The position numbers and the translations under genes are program-made. From assembly GCA_009746045.1 (NCBI GenBank), contig RPFO01000034.1, positions 1,961,146 through 2,025,145 on the forward strand: a DNA stretch of 64,000 nucleotides, written 5' to 3'. Below the pieces are notes generated by a model that did no database searches, was not told where the DNA came from, and saw only the letters and a list, made by a program, of their open reading frames with translations. Origin of the DNA: Mesostigma viride (Eukaryota; Streptophyta; Mesostigmatophyceae; Mesostigmatales; Mesostigmataceae). This document shows, piece after piece, positions 53,658-64,000 of the stretch (within the stretch, counting starts at the first letter, position 1; every line of letters starts with the position of its first letter).

Positions 53658-55226
53658 ATGTCTGACCCTATGCATCCTCGTGCTGGGCACGAGGGTGGAC
53701 CTCTCATTTTGAGAGAAACCAATGTACAACCACAGAGGGGTGTGAAGGCCTCTGGTGGTATGCATGTGGTCCCTGCTGGCGGTCCAGGTGTTGGGCATGA
53801 GCAGGGTGACTCAGGCTCTGAGTCAGAACAGGATGGAAGTCAGCATGGTGATGCTGGACAACCTGACAGCACAGTCCTGACTGTGCCAGGGACTGCTTCC
53901 TCTGTGTACCAGGAGTTGGGTGCCCGAATCCACAACATGTTTGGGCATGCCACTTCTCTGTCAAACAACTTTGCCTTCCGTATGGGCAGGGCACCCCTTC
54001 TTAAGGCGTGTCAGCAAGCTGCCTCACGGTGTAAGTGCCAGTTGTCCTCCAACAAGCCCAGGAAATCACATGCCAAAGCTCTACCTCAGAGCATTGGTGA
54101 TCTGCAGTGTGATATCCAACACATCAGGGGCATGCAACTGTTGGTGTGCGTGGACAGGTACACGAAATACAAGGTGCTGGAGCATTTACCTTCTATGAAG
54201 AACAGGTACTTGCTGGCTGCCCTGCAGAATGTAAGAGCCAAGTTTCCTACCACAAGGATCCAGGTGGACATGCAGTTTCAGCATCTCAAGGGTGATCCTA
54301 CCCTTCCTGAGTTGCTGGTTACACCTAGGGAGGCTCATGGGCAGCAGGGTGCTATCGAGAGGGCAATCCAGGAGGTCAAGAAATTGATCATCTCTGAAGA
54401 CTGGGTACCCTTGTCTGCACCTGCACTTGTCAGGAGTGCATGGCTGAGGAACGTGGAGCAGCAGCTGAACAGCAGGGTTAACTTCTACTATGATGGAGTT
54501 GCTGTCAGCCCAATGGGTCTATATCATGGCCTGTGCCCACCACATGTGCTGGAGGGCTGGAAACATGCTGCACATGTCACCTTTGCCAAGCTGAGGGAGA
54601 AGGACCGGGGTTGGAAGATGCTGGAGCCACAAGTGGGTCAGAAGGTCCTAGCTTGGAAGGAACCTAGCCTTTATGGCAAACGTGGTAGCTGGAGTCCTGG
54701 GGTGGTTACCCAGGTTGATGAAGCTAGCCACGCATGCTTGGTCAGCATGGAGGACGAACCAAAGCATGTACACCGGCTGAGTTGGTCATATGTCAAGCCT
54801 AACCTGATGAATGAGGGCAGTCAGGCACAAGGCTCACAGGATCTGCAGGATTTTCAGGTCCCAGGTGACATCACTGACGCAACGACCACATCTGTTGCAG
54901 GGGAATCTGTCAGCCCTGGCCAGGTTGCAGAGGTACTTGTTGAACAGGCTGCAAGGTCAACAGCTGGGGAGTCAACTGTCAAGCCCAAGGCACTAACCAA
55001 GCCCAGGGGGACAAGTTTGGCTGGATTGATTGGGGCTCTACAAAGGGCCAAGAAGCAGCCCAAGGTAGCCAAGCTCAGGTGGCATGGCAATCTGGGGCTG
55101 GACACTGCCTTAGAGGTAGACACTAATTCTCAGGTTCCATCATTGGGACCAGGGCTGCAGCAGGGTACAGCATGTCTGAACCCAGCTATCAGTTTGTGTC
55201 TGACTTCAGTGGCGGGGTACACGTGA
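53658..55226 (+). CDS. int: C2 integrase
   Basis: 522-codon frame. A disordered start is followed by the zinc finger (IHNMFGHA, then CQQAASRCKCQ), the core with D, D, E in GDLQCDIQHIRG, IQVDMQFQHL and HGQQGAIERA, and an SH3-like C-terminal domain (VGQKVLAWKEPSLYGKRGSW, VHRLSWSYV). It inserts the element cDNA into the genome. The tail of the frame reaches ALEVDTNSQVPSLG, the first half of the protease, after which a frameshift is needed. All three catalytic residues are kept, unlike in C1. Confidence 0.85.
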   Translation: MSDPMHPRAGHEGGPLILRETNVQPQRGVKASGGMHVVPAGGPGVGHEQGDSGSESEQDGSQHGDAGQPDSTVLTVPGTASSVYQELGARIHNMFGHATSLSNNFAFRMGRAPLLKACQQAASRCKCQLSSNKPRKSHAKALPQSIGDLQCDIQHIRGMQLLVCVDRYTKYKVLEHLPSMKNRYLLAALQNVRAKFPTTRIQVDMQFQHLKGDPTLPELLVTPREAHGQQGAIERAIQEVKKLIISEDWVPLSAPALVRSAWLRNVEQQLNSRVNFYYDGVAVSPMGLYHGLCPPHVLEGWKHAAHVTFAKLREKDRGWKMLEPQVGQKVLAWKEPSLYGKRGSWSPGVVTQVDEASHACLVSMEDEPKHVHRLSWSYVKPNLMNEGSQAQGSQDLQDFQVPGDITDATTTSVAGESVSPGQVAEVLVEQAARSTAGESTVKPKALTKPRGTSLAGLIGALQRAKKQPKVAKLRWHGNLGLDTALEVDTNSQVPSLGPGLQQGTACLNPAISLCLTSVAGYT

Positions 55227-57103
55227 AGGTACTGGGTGAGGTATTCATTCCTATCCTTGGACAGGACACTGCTTTTTGTGTCTTGGAGGGCTATCAAGGA
55301 CCTGCTCTTCTGGGGCAGAATTTCCTATGCCAGGATGGGTAGTGATCACGTCCTCTCTCCTGACTAAGGAAGGGGCTGGTCAGGTCCCACTGATTAATTT
55401 CAGGACCACTCACCTATCACGTGCAGTAACCAGGACGGTTAAGCGTGTGCAAGTGTGCCAGGGGCAGGAGCCCTTGGTTGATGACCTCATACTGCCAGCT
55501 GCTAGTCATCCAAGCAGTTTGGGCATTGGTCCTCACTCACTTGCTGGACACAGCCCTATCAACTACCAAGGCCTGGTGAAGCTCATGTCCTCTCCCATTA
55601 TGTGTCCCCAGGTCACACTGGGTCTGATTAAATCTGGGGAGGACTGGATCTCCAAGAAATGCGTGGAACCTGTCAATGACCTGCCTCCTGCACGACGTCT
55701 ACTCAAGCTCAAGTTTGTCATCAAGATGAAGGAGGTGGACGGGGTCAAGGTACCACATGTCAGGCCAGTGCTGAATGAGTTCAAGGGTACTGGTGAGTGC
55801 ACTGCTGAGGAGTTGTATACCCCTGGCATGCTGCATGATACTTGGAGGCTGCTGCTGTGTGTCTTTCTAGGCCTTCTCAACAAGGGCTTGGACTATGGCT
55901 CAGTGGTGATAGACTTCAAGAGGGCATTTCTGGAGGGTGATGCAGATGTGGCACAGGAAAAGTGGGAGGGCAAGACGCCTTTCTATGTTAGGGTGCCTGC
56001 TGTATGGAAAAGGGACATCCACACGGAGTTCCTTAAAATCCTCAAGGGCCTGGAGGGCCTGAGGTCAAGTCCAATAATCTGGAGGGAGACTCTCAACCGT
56101 TTCCTGAAGGAGCATTGCAACTTGAAGGTCTCTCCTGTAGACCCCTGTCTGTTTCTGGGGCAATGGGAAGGCCTGCCAGTGTATGCTTCGCTGCACGGGG
56201 ATGACCTACATCTGATAGCTCCCACGTCGTGGCTTAAGGAGCTGATCTCCATCATTAAGTCCAAGTTTCCTCTGGGTAGGGAGCAATGGCAGGTGGAGAA
56301 TGAGCCTCTGCTGTTTGTGGGCATGGAGGCCACACTGGTGAAGAAGGGGGGAGTGGCGTATGCTGCTGGTGGGGGGCAATGACTATCAAGAGACCCTCAT
56401 TAGCAAGCTTCCTCCAACCATCACACAGGCACTGTGTCCCATGGTGAGGGGCATGGTTGCTTGGGTGGCAGGCATTTCCAGGCCAGACCTTATGGTCATA
56501 GCCAGGTTGCCTGATGACATGCTGGTGGAGCTAGGGTCTGCCAAGGTGGCTGATCAGGTCAGGGCTTCATCTGGCATTCTGTTGTCTGCAGTGGATTTAT
56601 CACAACCCATTTGCATGGAGCTGTATGTGGATAGCTCAATGGACAGCAGGCAGGTCTCCAAGGTCAGGGGCAGGGCTGCAGGGCTCTTTGTGCTCAGACA
56701 GGAAGGCCTGGGGAGTTTGGTGAGCTGGTTTAGTCGCCTGCACAAACGGGTGGCTGTCAGCAGTGATGTGGCAGAATGCAGGGCTATTTGTGAAGGCATT
56801 CACACAAGCCTTTATCTGAAGGAGTTGCTTCATCAGATGACTTCTAACACTCCTTGGCCACTTCAGGTTACCACTCTTCTAAAAACAGACTCCATGGGGA
56901 TGGTGCAGTTTGTGCACAGGCAGATGGCCAGAAGTAGGGACTTGGATTATCTCCTTCTTAAGGAGTTGTCCTCCTTGGCCAATATTGAGCATATCCCTGG
57001 GGTTGACAATCCTGCTGATGCTTTGACCAAGCTAGTGCAGAAGGCAGCAGTGCAATACAAGGTTCTTCAGTCTCTGATGGACCCATCTCAGCAAGCTGTC
57101 TAA
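55100..57103 (+). pseudogene. pol: C2 protease, reverse transcriptase and RNase H, frameshifted
   Basis: Protease: DTNS at about 55117, then VLGEVFIPILGQDTAF and GPALLGQNFL (55170-55342), read in a different frame. Reverse transcriptase 55276-56382: VIDFKRAFLEGD, LEGLRSSPIIWRE, SLHGDDLHLIAP (HGDD active site). RNase H in 56360-57103: ELYVDSSMDSRQV, SSDVAECRAI, LKTDSMGMVQFV and VDNPADALTK. It aligns with C1 throughout, including the block between integrase and reverse transcriptase, which supports the position of the protease. Confidence 0.85.
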
Positions 57104-58051
57104 GCTGGTGCATGGTTATAGGGCATTGGAGAGCAGATTGTGTGGTAGTGTCAGCATTGTGACTGGCATAATACCTGTATTTTAGTCTGTACTAAGGCTC
57201 ATGGACCATGGTACACTCACTCTGATTTTAATCAGGATACAGCCAGGTTTTGGCTGGGGTTCATGCTGTTGACTACACAAGGTTGACAGGTCCATTACAG
57301 ACCATGTATTCTATTTTAAAAGAAATGTATATTTGTACATACTCTCACAATGGTCTGGGAACCTTTATTCTGGGGTTTATAGGGCGGGGTTCGATTCCCT
57401 GGTATTATGTTTCTACAAGCTGGCCTGTTCAGGTGTTTGCCTGTTCAGACTTCCCTAGTTCCCCAGGGCAGGATTTAATTGTTGCCTATGTGTTTCATTT
57501 TGTCATTTGTTTGCTGTGGCAGTTTACCATCTGGCAAGTAGACGGGCGCCGTAAGACGGGCGCCAATAGACCCCTGTTGAGAGAATGACAGGCAAACTAT
57601 TGTAATACGCCTTACTTTGTCAAGTGGTATTTTAATTGTCATGGATTTATTGTACTTATATTGAATATGTACTGGGTTTTATGGGATTAGTATCTGGGAT
57701 TAATGTAACTCACCGCCAGAAGGTCATTGTACTGGAGGCTCTACCGAGGTGATGGGATTAATTCCTGGAGAAGACCTCATAGAATTAACCTGTATGTATT
57801 TAATTTTGTGTGCTTCTAATATCTGGTGGTACTCTGTAATGCCACTTCCATAGGTTTTCTCCATTTCTCATGAAATGGTTTTCCCTGTGGCAGATCTGTT
57901 TCTTTTCCAGTTCCTTAAAAGAAAGGGCTGGGGGAATGGCATTGGCCATTAAAGACATCTGTTCAAGCTTCAAGCTGGAGTGAAGGACATTTCAAGCTAC
58001 TTCAAGGGTCCCTGGCAGGGGATGTGATCCCTAAAGAAAAGAAGGGATTGG
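57104..58051 (+). other. Non-coding 3' region of C2
   Basis: About 950 bases between RNase H and the 3' LTR. An open stretch at 57250-57588 has no clear ATG and no domain. The word GACGGGCGCC is duplicated near 57541-57563. It ends in the purine tract. Confidence 0.6.
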
Positions 58052-58668
58052 AGTTAACGTAAAGGATTTACGTTAGATGGATAGAGATTGTTACGCTCTT
58101 TCCAACGGCACCTTGAACGCCTCATTTGGTTAAGGAACGTAAAAGTTATGACGTTTCCTAGGCTGTGCCGACAGTACCCGGCGCGCCACTGTGGGCGCGT
58201 ACGGACACAGGATGTACAAGTGTCACTTTGATAGTCCGCAGGACGTTGACAGGACTTGCACAGGACTTGATGGTCAATTGATAGGTAGGCGCACTGTAGC
58301 GCGCCAGGACCTATGAGACAATTGATGCTGACTAGTGTACGGATAGGTCCACAGGACTAGCCGTATGGACAATTGATAGATCTGCGCGCCAAAGGCGTGC
58401 CAGAGTCTGTGTAATCAATTGATTGACAGTTCAGCTGTGACAGTGCAGCTGAATACTTGGACGCGTCCCTAGCAAGCTATATGAGTGACTTGGTCACACT
58501 GGGGCGCTAGTTCTTGCGTGCACGTTCTCTTGGCACTGCGACCCTGTCGTCTGTGCTGCGTGCAGTCTTGGAAGTGACGTGACTTACGTCTGTGTTTCCT
58601 TGTTATTAATAAAGGCAACTTCCTGCAAGAACCATGGCGGAATTCGTGGCATTCTTACCCTCACAACT
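58052..58668 (+). repeat. 3' LTR of C2 (617 bp)
   Basis: Near identical to 50860-51479. A 4-base difference (CATG) lies near the GTAGCGCGCC word. Confidence 0.92.
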
Positions 58669-58673
58669 GAATG

Positions 58674-59364
58674 GATGATGCTTTAATGTTAATTAATTAA
58701 TTATAATTAATTAAGTAATTAATCAATCAACTAATTAATTAATTAGGAACATGACTCCGTTGGGAGTACATGTGAAGTGAGACAACTCTGCCTGGACGCA
58801 CTGGCGATTCATGTAGCACATAGCCCTGAGAAGGGGCATTTGGCTTTTAATACATTCTGGGCTACTTCCTGCAAGGGTAGGATGTAAACTACACCTGCTC
58901 TAGGTGCACCAAGTGCAGCTGCACCACTATATCTATGATGATGCATAAGTTGTGGTTACAGTAGCTAGCTTGGGCAAATTAAATTAAATCATAACATGAC
59001 TCCGTTTGGAGATCACGAATTAATTAATTAATAATTAATCGATGGGTTAATTATATAATCAATTACGTGAGCGTAAGTCCTCAGTGCAGTCGAGAGTGGG
59101 ATGGGATGGAATGGGATGGGAGGGAGCCAGGGATGGAGCACTAGTGCACTACTAGCTATTAATTGAATAGACACGTACGTGACTGTGAGCAACTGAGCAT
59201 AAGTCCTCAGTGGGAGGGGAACATGGGATGGCATGGATTAATTAATTAATAGACACGCGACTGCGTCACGTGAGCATAATAAGTCCTCAGTGGGAGGGGA
59301 TCCATGGGATGGAATAAAGCTATCTAGGTCCTAGTTACAGGGCTGTACTAGGACGGTATAGTTC
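58674..59364. repeat. Cluster of E/L tails and a dispersed repeat around GCATAAGTCCTCAGTGG
   Basis: Minus-sense E tail with stem-loop at 58754-58767. L-type tail near 58975-59015. Three or more copies of a short unit TAGACACG...GTGAGCATAAGTCCTCAGTGGGAGGGG (59045-59110, 59160-59235, 59245-59310). The same unit was the target of E5 and C2 (40655-40683, 50812-50859). Confidence 0.75.
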
Positions 59365-61677
59365 TAGTACGAGCCACGAGCCACGAGCCACGAGGTAGCC
59401 ATGGCTGACGGCGGAGCTCACAACTTTCACGTTTGAGCACCGAATTCAGCTGTGCATATCACAATCGCTTCGTCTTTCTAAGACGCACATGCTGATATCA
59501 TTTTCCGAAGCTATTACGCAATATATATATGACGAGCGCTTGTCGGTGGCGCTGACTCGGGCCATGGCTGACATCATGCTCCGCCGTACGCGGGCTGATT
59601 TTGCGGTGCAGCAGGGCTATTAGGTTCCTCCCGTTAGGCGTTTCCATTGGTCTTATCGTAGTATAGAGCTTTGACATGGCTCTGTACATAGGTTTATAGC
59701 TGGGCGTTTGCTTTGGTTTGAGTGATTTCACTCTGCTGTAAGTAATTATATTTTTAATATATATGACGAGCAACGCTCCTCGACGCAACGCAGCCTGGCG
59801 GCTGCGTTAGGCAATGAAAATACGTCTGCAGCTACGGCTGCAGCTTCGCCCTCAGGTCCGGCAGGCATGCAGCGGTGACACTAGTCGCGCACTGGTGGTC
59901 GCCCCGCACCCTCCCGGCCTTCATGCCTCGCCTTCGAAGCCTCGCCTGAGCCCAAACGCAGCCGCCCAACCGAACCTAGCCTTTGACGTTAATTGACGGT
60001 TTATTTTCGATCCGACCTTCGACGTCAACTGACCCGGCTATTTCGACAGGCCACACATCCGAATACTGGCTGGAGCTCGTGTTTTATGGGTCGTATATGC
60101 CTCCCTTCTTGACCTGTGCCAGCGCCTCCAACGCCACAAATGCTCCCGCAGCCAGTCTGACGGCCAGTTTCAGCCCCGCGCACCTGACCCGTCTGGCTGC
60201 ATGGTCGCGACCGCGCCTTCAGCTTGCCGCCGTCTTTTCCATCCCGTTCAGCGTGCTTCCGCGGACCTCTGCCAACCCATCCCCTTGACCGAATCCACCC
60301 TCCTCCTCCACCTCCACGCAGCCGATCTCACAGCACGTACGTGACGCCCCTCGCTGCAGATTTGGCAGCTGTGGGTCGCACGCTGGCTGCTGAGCTCCCC
60401 ACCATCCCCACCGCCACTGCCACCCTCCTCGCCTCCATGCACCCCGCCCCCGGCCCCCCTCCGCCTCCACCGACTCCATCACCGCCCAGCTCCGCGACAT
60501 CGACAAGCACCTTCTTAAGGACAATGCAATCGCCATCGAGGTCCTGCAAAACACCGCAGCAGGCCTCACCGCCCAGGCGGTGAAGGACATGGCCGCCAAG
60601 CCCGCCCCAGCTGGCCTGGCTGGCGATGCTCCTCAATCCCATCCCGACCTGGGCGGACATGTTAAGCAGCACACCACCTCCACCATCTCCGCCGTCGCAG
60701 CACAGCTCCAGCAGCAGACGCTCGACCGCGAGGAGGCCGAGCTCGCCAAGCGCAGCCTCAACGTCATCGTCAAGAACTTCAACATGGAGAAAGCTTGCAT
60801 GTGCATTTGCAAGAGAGAAATTCTTGGTCGCATGGGCCTTACTGGTGAGATCGAGCTGCATGGTACGTCGCCCCACCGCCTTCCCCGCGCGCGCGCGGGG
60901 TATTAAAGGCAGGGGCGCCCCCGCTCCTCCTCACCTTTAAGAACCCGGCGGCGGACAAGATTTCTTTTCTCGGACGCCGCAAGCGGCTCGAGAAGACTCA
61001 CTTCACCCTTGACGACGACTTGACCCTGGCGCAGCAACAACGGCGACGGGAGCTATGGCCGACCTACCTCCAGCTCCGGCAGACCAAGGCGGGGCAGCCG
61101 GTGTACTGGAAGGGGGCGGCCATCTACGTCGGCCACAAGCCCTGGCATGCGACCCCCGCGGCACCAACGACTCCAGACGCCCCAGCTTAGGGGAATACAG
61201 CAGTAGTAGTGTAGAATAGATAGACCGTGGCCATGTACATGTCAGTAAGCCTCCTACAGGCTCTATACCAGCTGAGTCACGAGTATTATTTAGCCATGTA
61301 CATGTGTGCCTATAATGTGCCACACTCCAGATGATGCCTATAGCTTTATCTAGTTATTATGCTGTGCCCATGCAGAGAGCTGCTCTCTGCTGATCGAGAT
61401 GCCACGCTGAGTCTAGCTAGCTCATGTATAGCTATGCTGATCGTCCCCCCCATGACAGGCTCCCCCTTAGCTGGGCATAGCTTGATAGATCATGGGGATG
61501 CAGGTGCCCTGGTGCACCCCGAGCCAAGAAGTGTCGTTTACATTCCCACCCTTGCAGGAAGTCGCTTAGAATGTACTATAGGCCATATTGTGCCCCTTCT
61601 CTGGGCTATGTGCTACATATACTACCGGCTCCCAACGGAGTTATGTTCCTAATTAATTAATTCCTAATTAATTAATT
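59365..61677 (+). mobile_element. E6: full-length but degenerate E-family element
   Basis: Plus sense. CGAGCCACGAGCC repeats (59371-59391) and a 5' untranslated region as in E4 come first. ORF1 begins at the ATG in 59761-59766 and is broken into several frames (SLNVIVKNFNMEKAC, FTLDDDLTLAQQQRRREL, VYWKGAAIYVGHKPW, stop at 61188). The 3' untranslated region has GTGCTACAT, a CTCC/GGAG stem-loop (61629-61640) and AATT tails, apparently doubled (CCTAATTAATTAATT twice). Target duplication not resolved. Interrupted by a 219-bp insertion. Confidence 0.82.
59538..59756 (+). mobile_element. 219-bp insertion with 15-bp target duplication, possible SINE
   Basis: The word ATATATATGACGAGC, which includes the ORF1 start codon, occurs at 59523-59537 and again at 59757-59771. 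The insert ends in the AT-rich stretch aattatatttttaa. I find no clear tRNA, 5S or 7SL resemblance and no coding. A long duplication plus an AT-rich end fits LINE-mediated insertion. Confidence 0.7.
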
Positions 61678-62453
61678 ACAGCTGGGTTGTGGGCACCACG
61701 GCCCGAATCGCTATGAATGCCATACGCGGTCACACGCGGAGCCCCCACAGACTTGGGGGTGGTCTCCTTCATCACTACTTGCCATCTATCCTTGCGTACC
61801 ATATGCCTCCATATGACAGACAAACCAGGAGGCTGCCCGGGTGTGAGCCCGTCACGTCTAGTGTAGCATGTCATGTCCATGCGCATGAGTCTATCACAAA
61901 AAGTCCACGGGTGGCGGCCCTGCCGCGCGCGGCCTGGGGCACGCCAGGTGAGGACATAACGCCCAGGCTGGGCGGGCTTGGCAGTGCCAGCTAGTCTATC
62001 TGATGCCGGTCTACCTGATCTGCACTAGCTATCAAAGATTAAAAGAACATACCTCCGTGGGGAGGATATGTAATACATATCCCTGAGAAAGACGCATGCA
62101 CAGTCACGTGTCTATTAATAAATTAAGGGGACTCGGCGCGGCGAATATTAAGCTAAGGCTATTATGGCTGGTTTACCGTGCGTTAGCGGTACGTGCACGT
62201 CCATGACTAGGTATCATGCAGTGGTGGCAAGGCTAGGCAAGCATTCTAGGCGTGGCTGCCATGGCGGCAGTGACTACCAATTTTTAGCTAGGGCTATATT
62301 TCTAGCTCGCCGGGGGTGTCCACATCTTGTGGTTGATCACCCTAGCCTAATATGGATTTGTACTACAGCACTAGTACAAATTGGTTTTTTTTCAACATTG
62401 TTATTTAATGCCTCTCATAGGTCCAAAGCATGGAGGTCAGTGTCCCAACATGT
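61678..62453. other. Unassigned sequence with a short repeat tail
   Basis: No supported gene. A minus-sense tail fragment with stem CCTCC/GGAGG is at about 62049-62063. Confidence 0.4.
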
Positions 62454-62838
62454 GGTGACACCGTGACACCGTGACACCGTGACACCGTGACACCGTGACA
62501 TCACAACACTAGCATTTCACAGTTTGTATGATGTCACATGGTAATGTGACGTTCAGCACTGGTATCATGATGTCCACATGTAAGCTAAAGCGCTGCCCAA
62601 CATGACGTGACACCGTGACATCATGACACCGTGACATCGTGACACCGTGACACCGTGACATCACAACACTAGCTAGCATTTCACAGTTTGTATGATGTCA
62701 CAAGGTAATGTGATGTACAGCACTGATATCATGATGTCCACATGTAAGCTGAAGCGCTGCCCAACATGACGTGACACCGCACGACATCATGACACCGTGA
62801 CATCGTGACACCGTGACATCGTGACACCGTGACATTGA
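62454..62838. repeat. GACACCGT minisatellite with a higher-order repeat
   Basis: Runs of the 8-bp unit GACACCGT (variants GACATCGT, GACATCAT) alternate with a roughly 120-bp spacer (CACAACACTAGC... to ...CCCAACATGACG) that is present twice (about 62493-62610 and 62664-62772). Confidence 0.92.
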
Positions 62839-63554
62839 ATCTTGCTATGTATGGAGATATCGTTTTTCACTTCTCTAACTTGAGTAATGCAAGCACAAGG
62901 CAACATAATTAGTTTTGAACCCCTGAAAAGAAAGAACCTTACATGCCCTACGTCTCAGAACACTGTTGCATCATGCATGACACCAGGACACGGTGACAAA
63001 GTGGCATGGCACAAGATACAACTGCATTTGACACCAAATATTGATAAGGCTAAACAACTAGCCTTCATTCCTAAATAGCCATGCATGCATCACATTCTTT
63101 ACTGAAATATGACATGGATCTACTAAGTCAACCATGCAGTCACATGTGAGTCTCAAACCATTAAAACAGGTATGCGCATATGTGTATTCCATCTGGGTTT
63201 GATGCCCAGGCGCATACCATTAATTAGACAACTAGTCCAAAACAATGCATGTCTCACTTAATAGTCATCATAATACACATCTTGTTCCAGATTGTTATTT
63301 GGTATTTCACCAGACGCCTCCGAGGCACTGCGTCCGATGATGCCTGGTGCAAAACAATAGCATTTATAGCACGCAAAACAAGAAAGCAAAACAAGAAAGT
63401 TACGTATTTTCTCCGACACCAAACGTCATCGTACCCTCCATGCAGCAGCCTCGTGCAAGCTGAATTGCATAGAAGCTGCAACTACGATTCTATTCATGAA
63501 AGCATACAGGCAGGCAGTCGACATCCCAAGCAGGATAACCCCCCTAAACAACAA
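62839..63554. other. Unassigned AT-rich sequence
   Basis: No supported gene or repeat. Probably intronic or 3' to the minus-strand gene that begins at 63970. Confidence 0.35.
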
Positions 63555-63659
63555 CCCCTCGCGGGGGGCGCGTGAAAACGGCAAAGGCAAAGCGGAGCCC
63601 GCCGCCTTTGGGCGGGCGGAGCGGAGCCTTAGACGTTTTCACGCGCCCCCCGCGAGGGG
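63555..63659. repeat. Perfect 26-bp inverted repeat around a 53-bp GC-rich loop
   Basis: Arms 63555-63580 and 63634-63659 are exact reverse complements (outer word CCCCTCGCGGGG). The loop itself has GGCGGGC-type repeats. No target duplication beyond two bases. It could be a foldback element or a hairpin repeat. Confidence 0.9.
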
Positions 63660-63712
63660 AAATTTTTTTTGGAAAATGGGGCAAACCATGGGGGTTTTCT
63701 TACGGAATTTAC

Positions 63713-63970
63713 CTGCGATCTTCCTTGCGATGCAGTTTTGCCTGGTCGCTCGCGCTCCCCGTCCGAACCGCCATCAGAGGCTGCATTAATTCTATTAAGC
63801 TCATTCAGCGCGCCCCGGACGTACACGGTTGATTTCTTATCTTTTGGTTGTTCATCTGCCTTCCCGTCTACAGCAGCGCCATCATCGGCTGTCTCGGCAT
63901 GCTCTGCACGTTCATCCGAGCCATACTGTTCATGGATTTCTGCCGGCGGCTGCTGTTCGCCGCTAGCCAT
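63713..63970 (-). CDS. Probable first exon of an unknown acidic protein (partial)
   Basis: ATG at 63970 (MASGEQQPPAEIHEQYGSDE). 86 codons of charged, disordered sequence (ADEQPKDKKSTVYVRGALNE, GGSDGERERPGKT), then GATCGCAG followed by GTAAATTCC, a good splice donor at 63712. Beyond it the frame continues but changes character. No family recognised. Later exons are not identified to the left, and upstream sequence is outside the window. Chance open frames of this length exist in this DNA, so confidence is moderate. Confidence 0.4.
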
Positions 63971-64000
63971 CGCAGCTATATCCTATCAAACTCCGCTGTC

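Larger units (their letters stand above)
50860..58668 (+). mobile_element. C2: Ty1/copia-type LTR retrotransposon, same unusual lineage as C1
   Basis: 7.8 kb with target duplication GAATG (50855-50859, 58669-58673). LTRs 50860-51479 and 58052-58668, both AGTT...AACT. Order: extra 5' ORF, gag, integrase, protease, reverse transcriptase with HGDD, RNase H, about 950-bp 3' non-coding stretch, purine tract AAAGAAAAGAAGGG, LTR. The LTRs differ by a 4-base indel and a few single-base changes. Gag and pol contain several frameshifts. Confidence 0.92.

Noticed and set aside
57365-57405. tRNA-like T-arm (GGTTCGATTCC)
   Set aside because: No acceptor, D or anticodon arms can be formed upstream; it lies in the C2 3' region.
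1-64000. CRISPR arrays, bacterial operons, rRNA genes
   Set aside because: No direct-repeat/spacer pattern, no clustered same-strand genes and no rRNA words; the spliced genes show eukaryotic DNA.

Overview
This is nuclear DNA of a eukaryote, most likely a flagellate green alga. Three cellular genes support this. A 331-residue WD40 protein of the DCAF7/AN11/TTG1 family is split over 11 exons with GT-AG junctions and is closest in wording to plant TTG1. An intact SF-assemblin gene encodes the coiled-coil protein of flagellar root fibres. A long single-exon cysteine-type leucine-rich-repeat protein is the third. There is no operon structure and no rRNA, and I could support no tRNA. I cannot name the species.

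Layout. 1-721: unassigned, with a possible LINE endonuclease scrap. 727-10574: a Ty3/gypsy chromovirus, minus sense, whose right end is an inverted copy of its own 3' end; the whole composite lies between 5-bp target duplications. 10947-12914: LRR gene (minus). 12915-15862: unassigned. 15863-16878: three-block tetranucleotide satellite. 16879-24868: an insertion-inside-insertion stack of two non-LTR retroelement families, called here L (LINE with reverse transcriptase) and E (carries only an ORF1), capped by a TTAA-flanked DNA element; almost every layer can be peeled off by its target-site duplication. 25634-34265: DCAF7/TTG1 gene (minus), with minisatellites in its introns. 35795-36655: SF-assemblin (plus). 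36656-40674: unassigned. 40684-50802: second nested stack (E containing L containing a copia element). 50860-58668: a second, complete copia-type element on the plus strand. 58674-61677: repeat tails and another E copy. 61678-64000: unassigned sequence, an 8-bp-unit minisatellite, a perfect 26-bp inverted repeat and the probable first exon of an unknown minus-strand gene.

How the parts relate. The two copia-type elements look like one unusual lineage. Both have LTRs bounded by AGTT...AACT. Both have the order gag, integrase, protease, reverse transcriptase, RNase H, with protease after integrase rather than before it. Both have HGDD in place of the usual YVDD in the reverse transcriptase. Families E and L share a 3' end: the words TGTGCTACAT, then a five-pair stem-loop whose outermost pair changes from A-T to C-G to T.G between copies, then a TTAA-rich simple tail. 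This is the pattern expected if the L reverse transcriptase also moves E. Most of the window is therefore a record of recent, repeated retroelement insertion around a few conserved genes.
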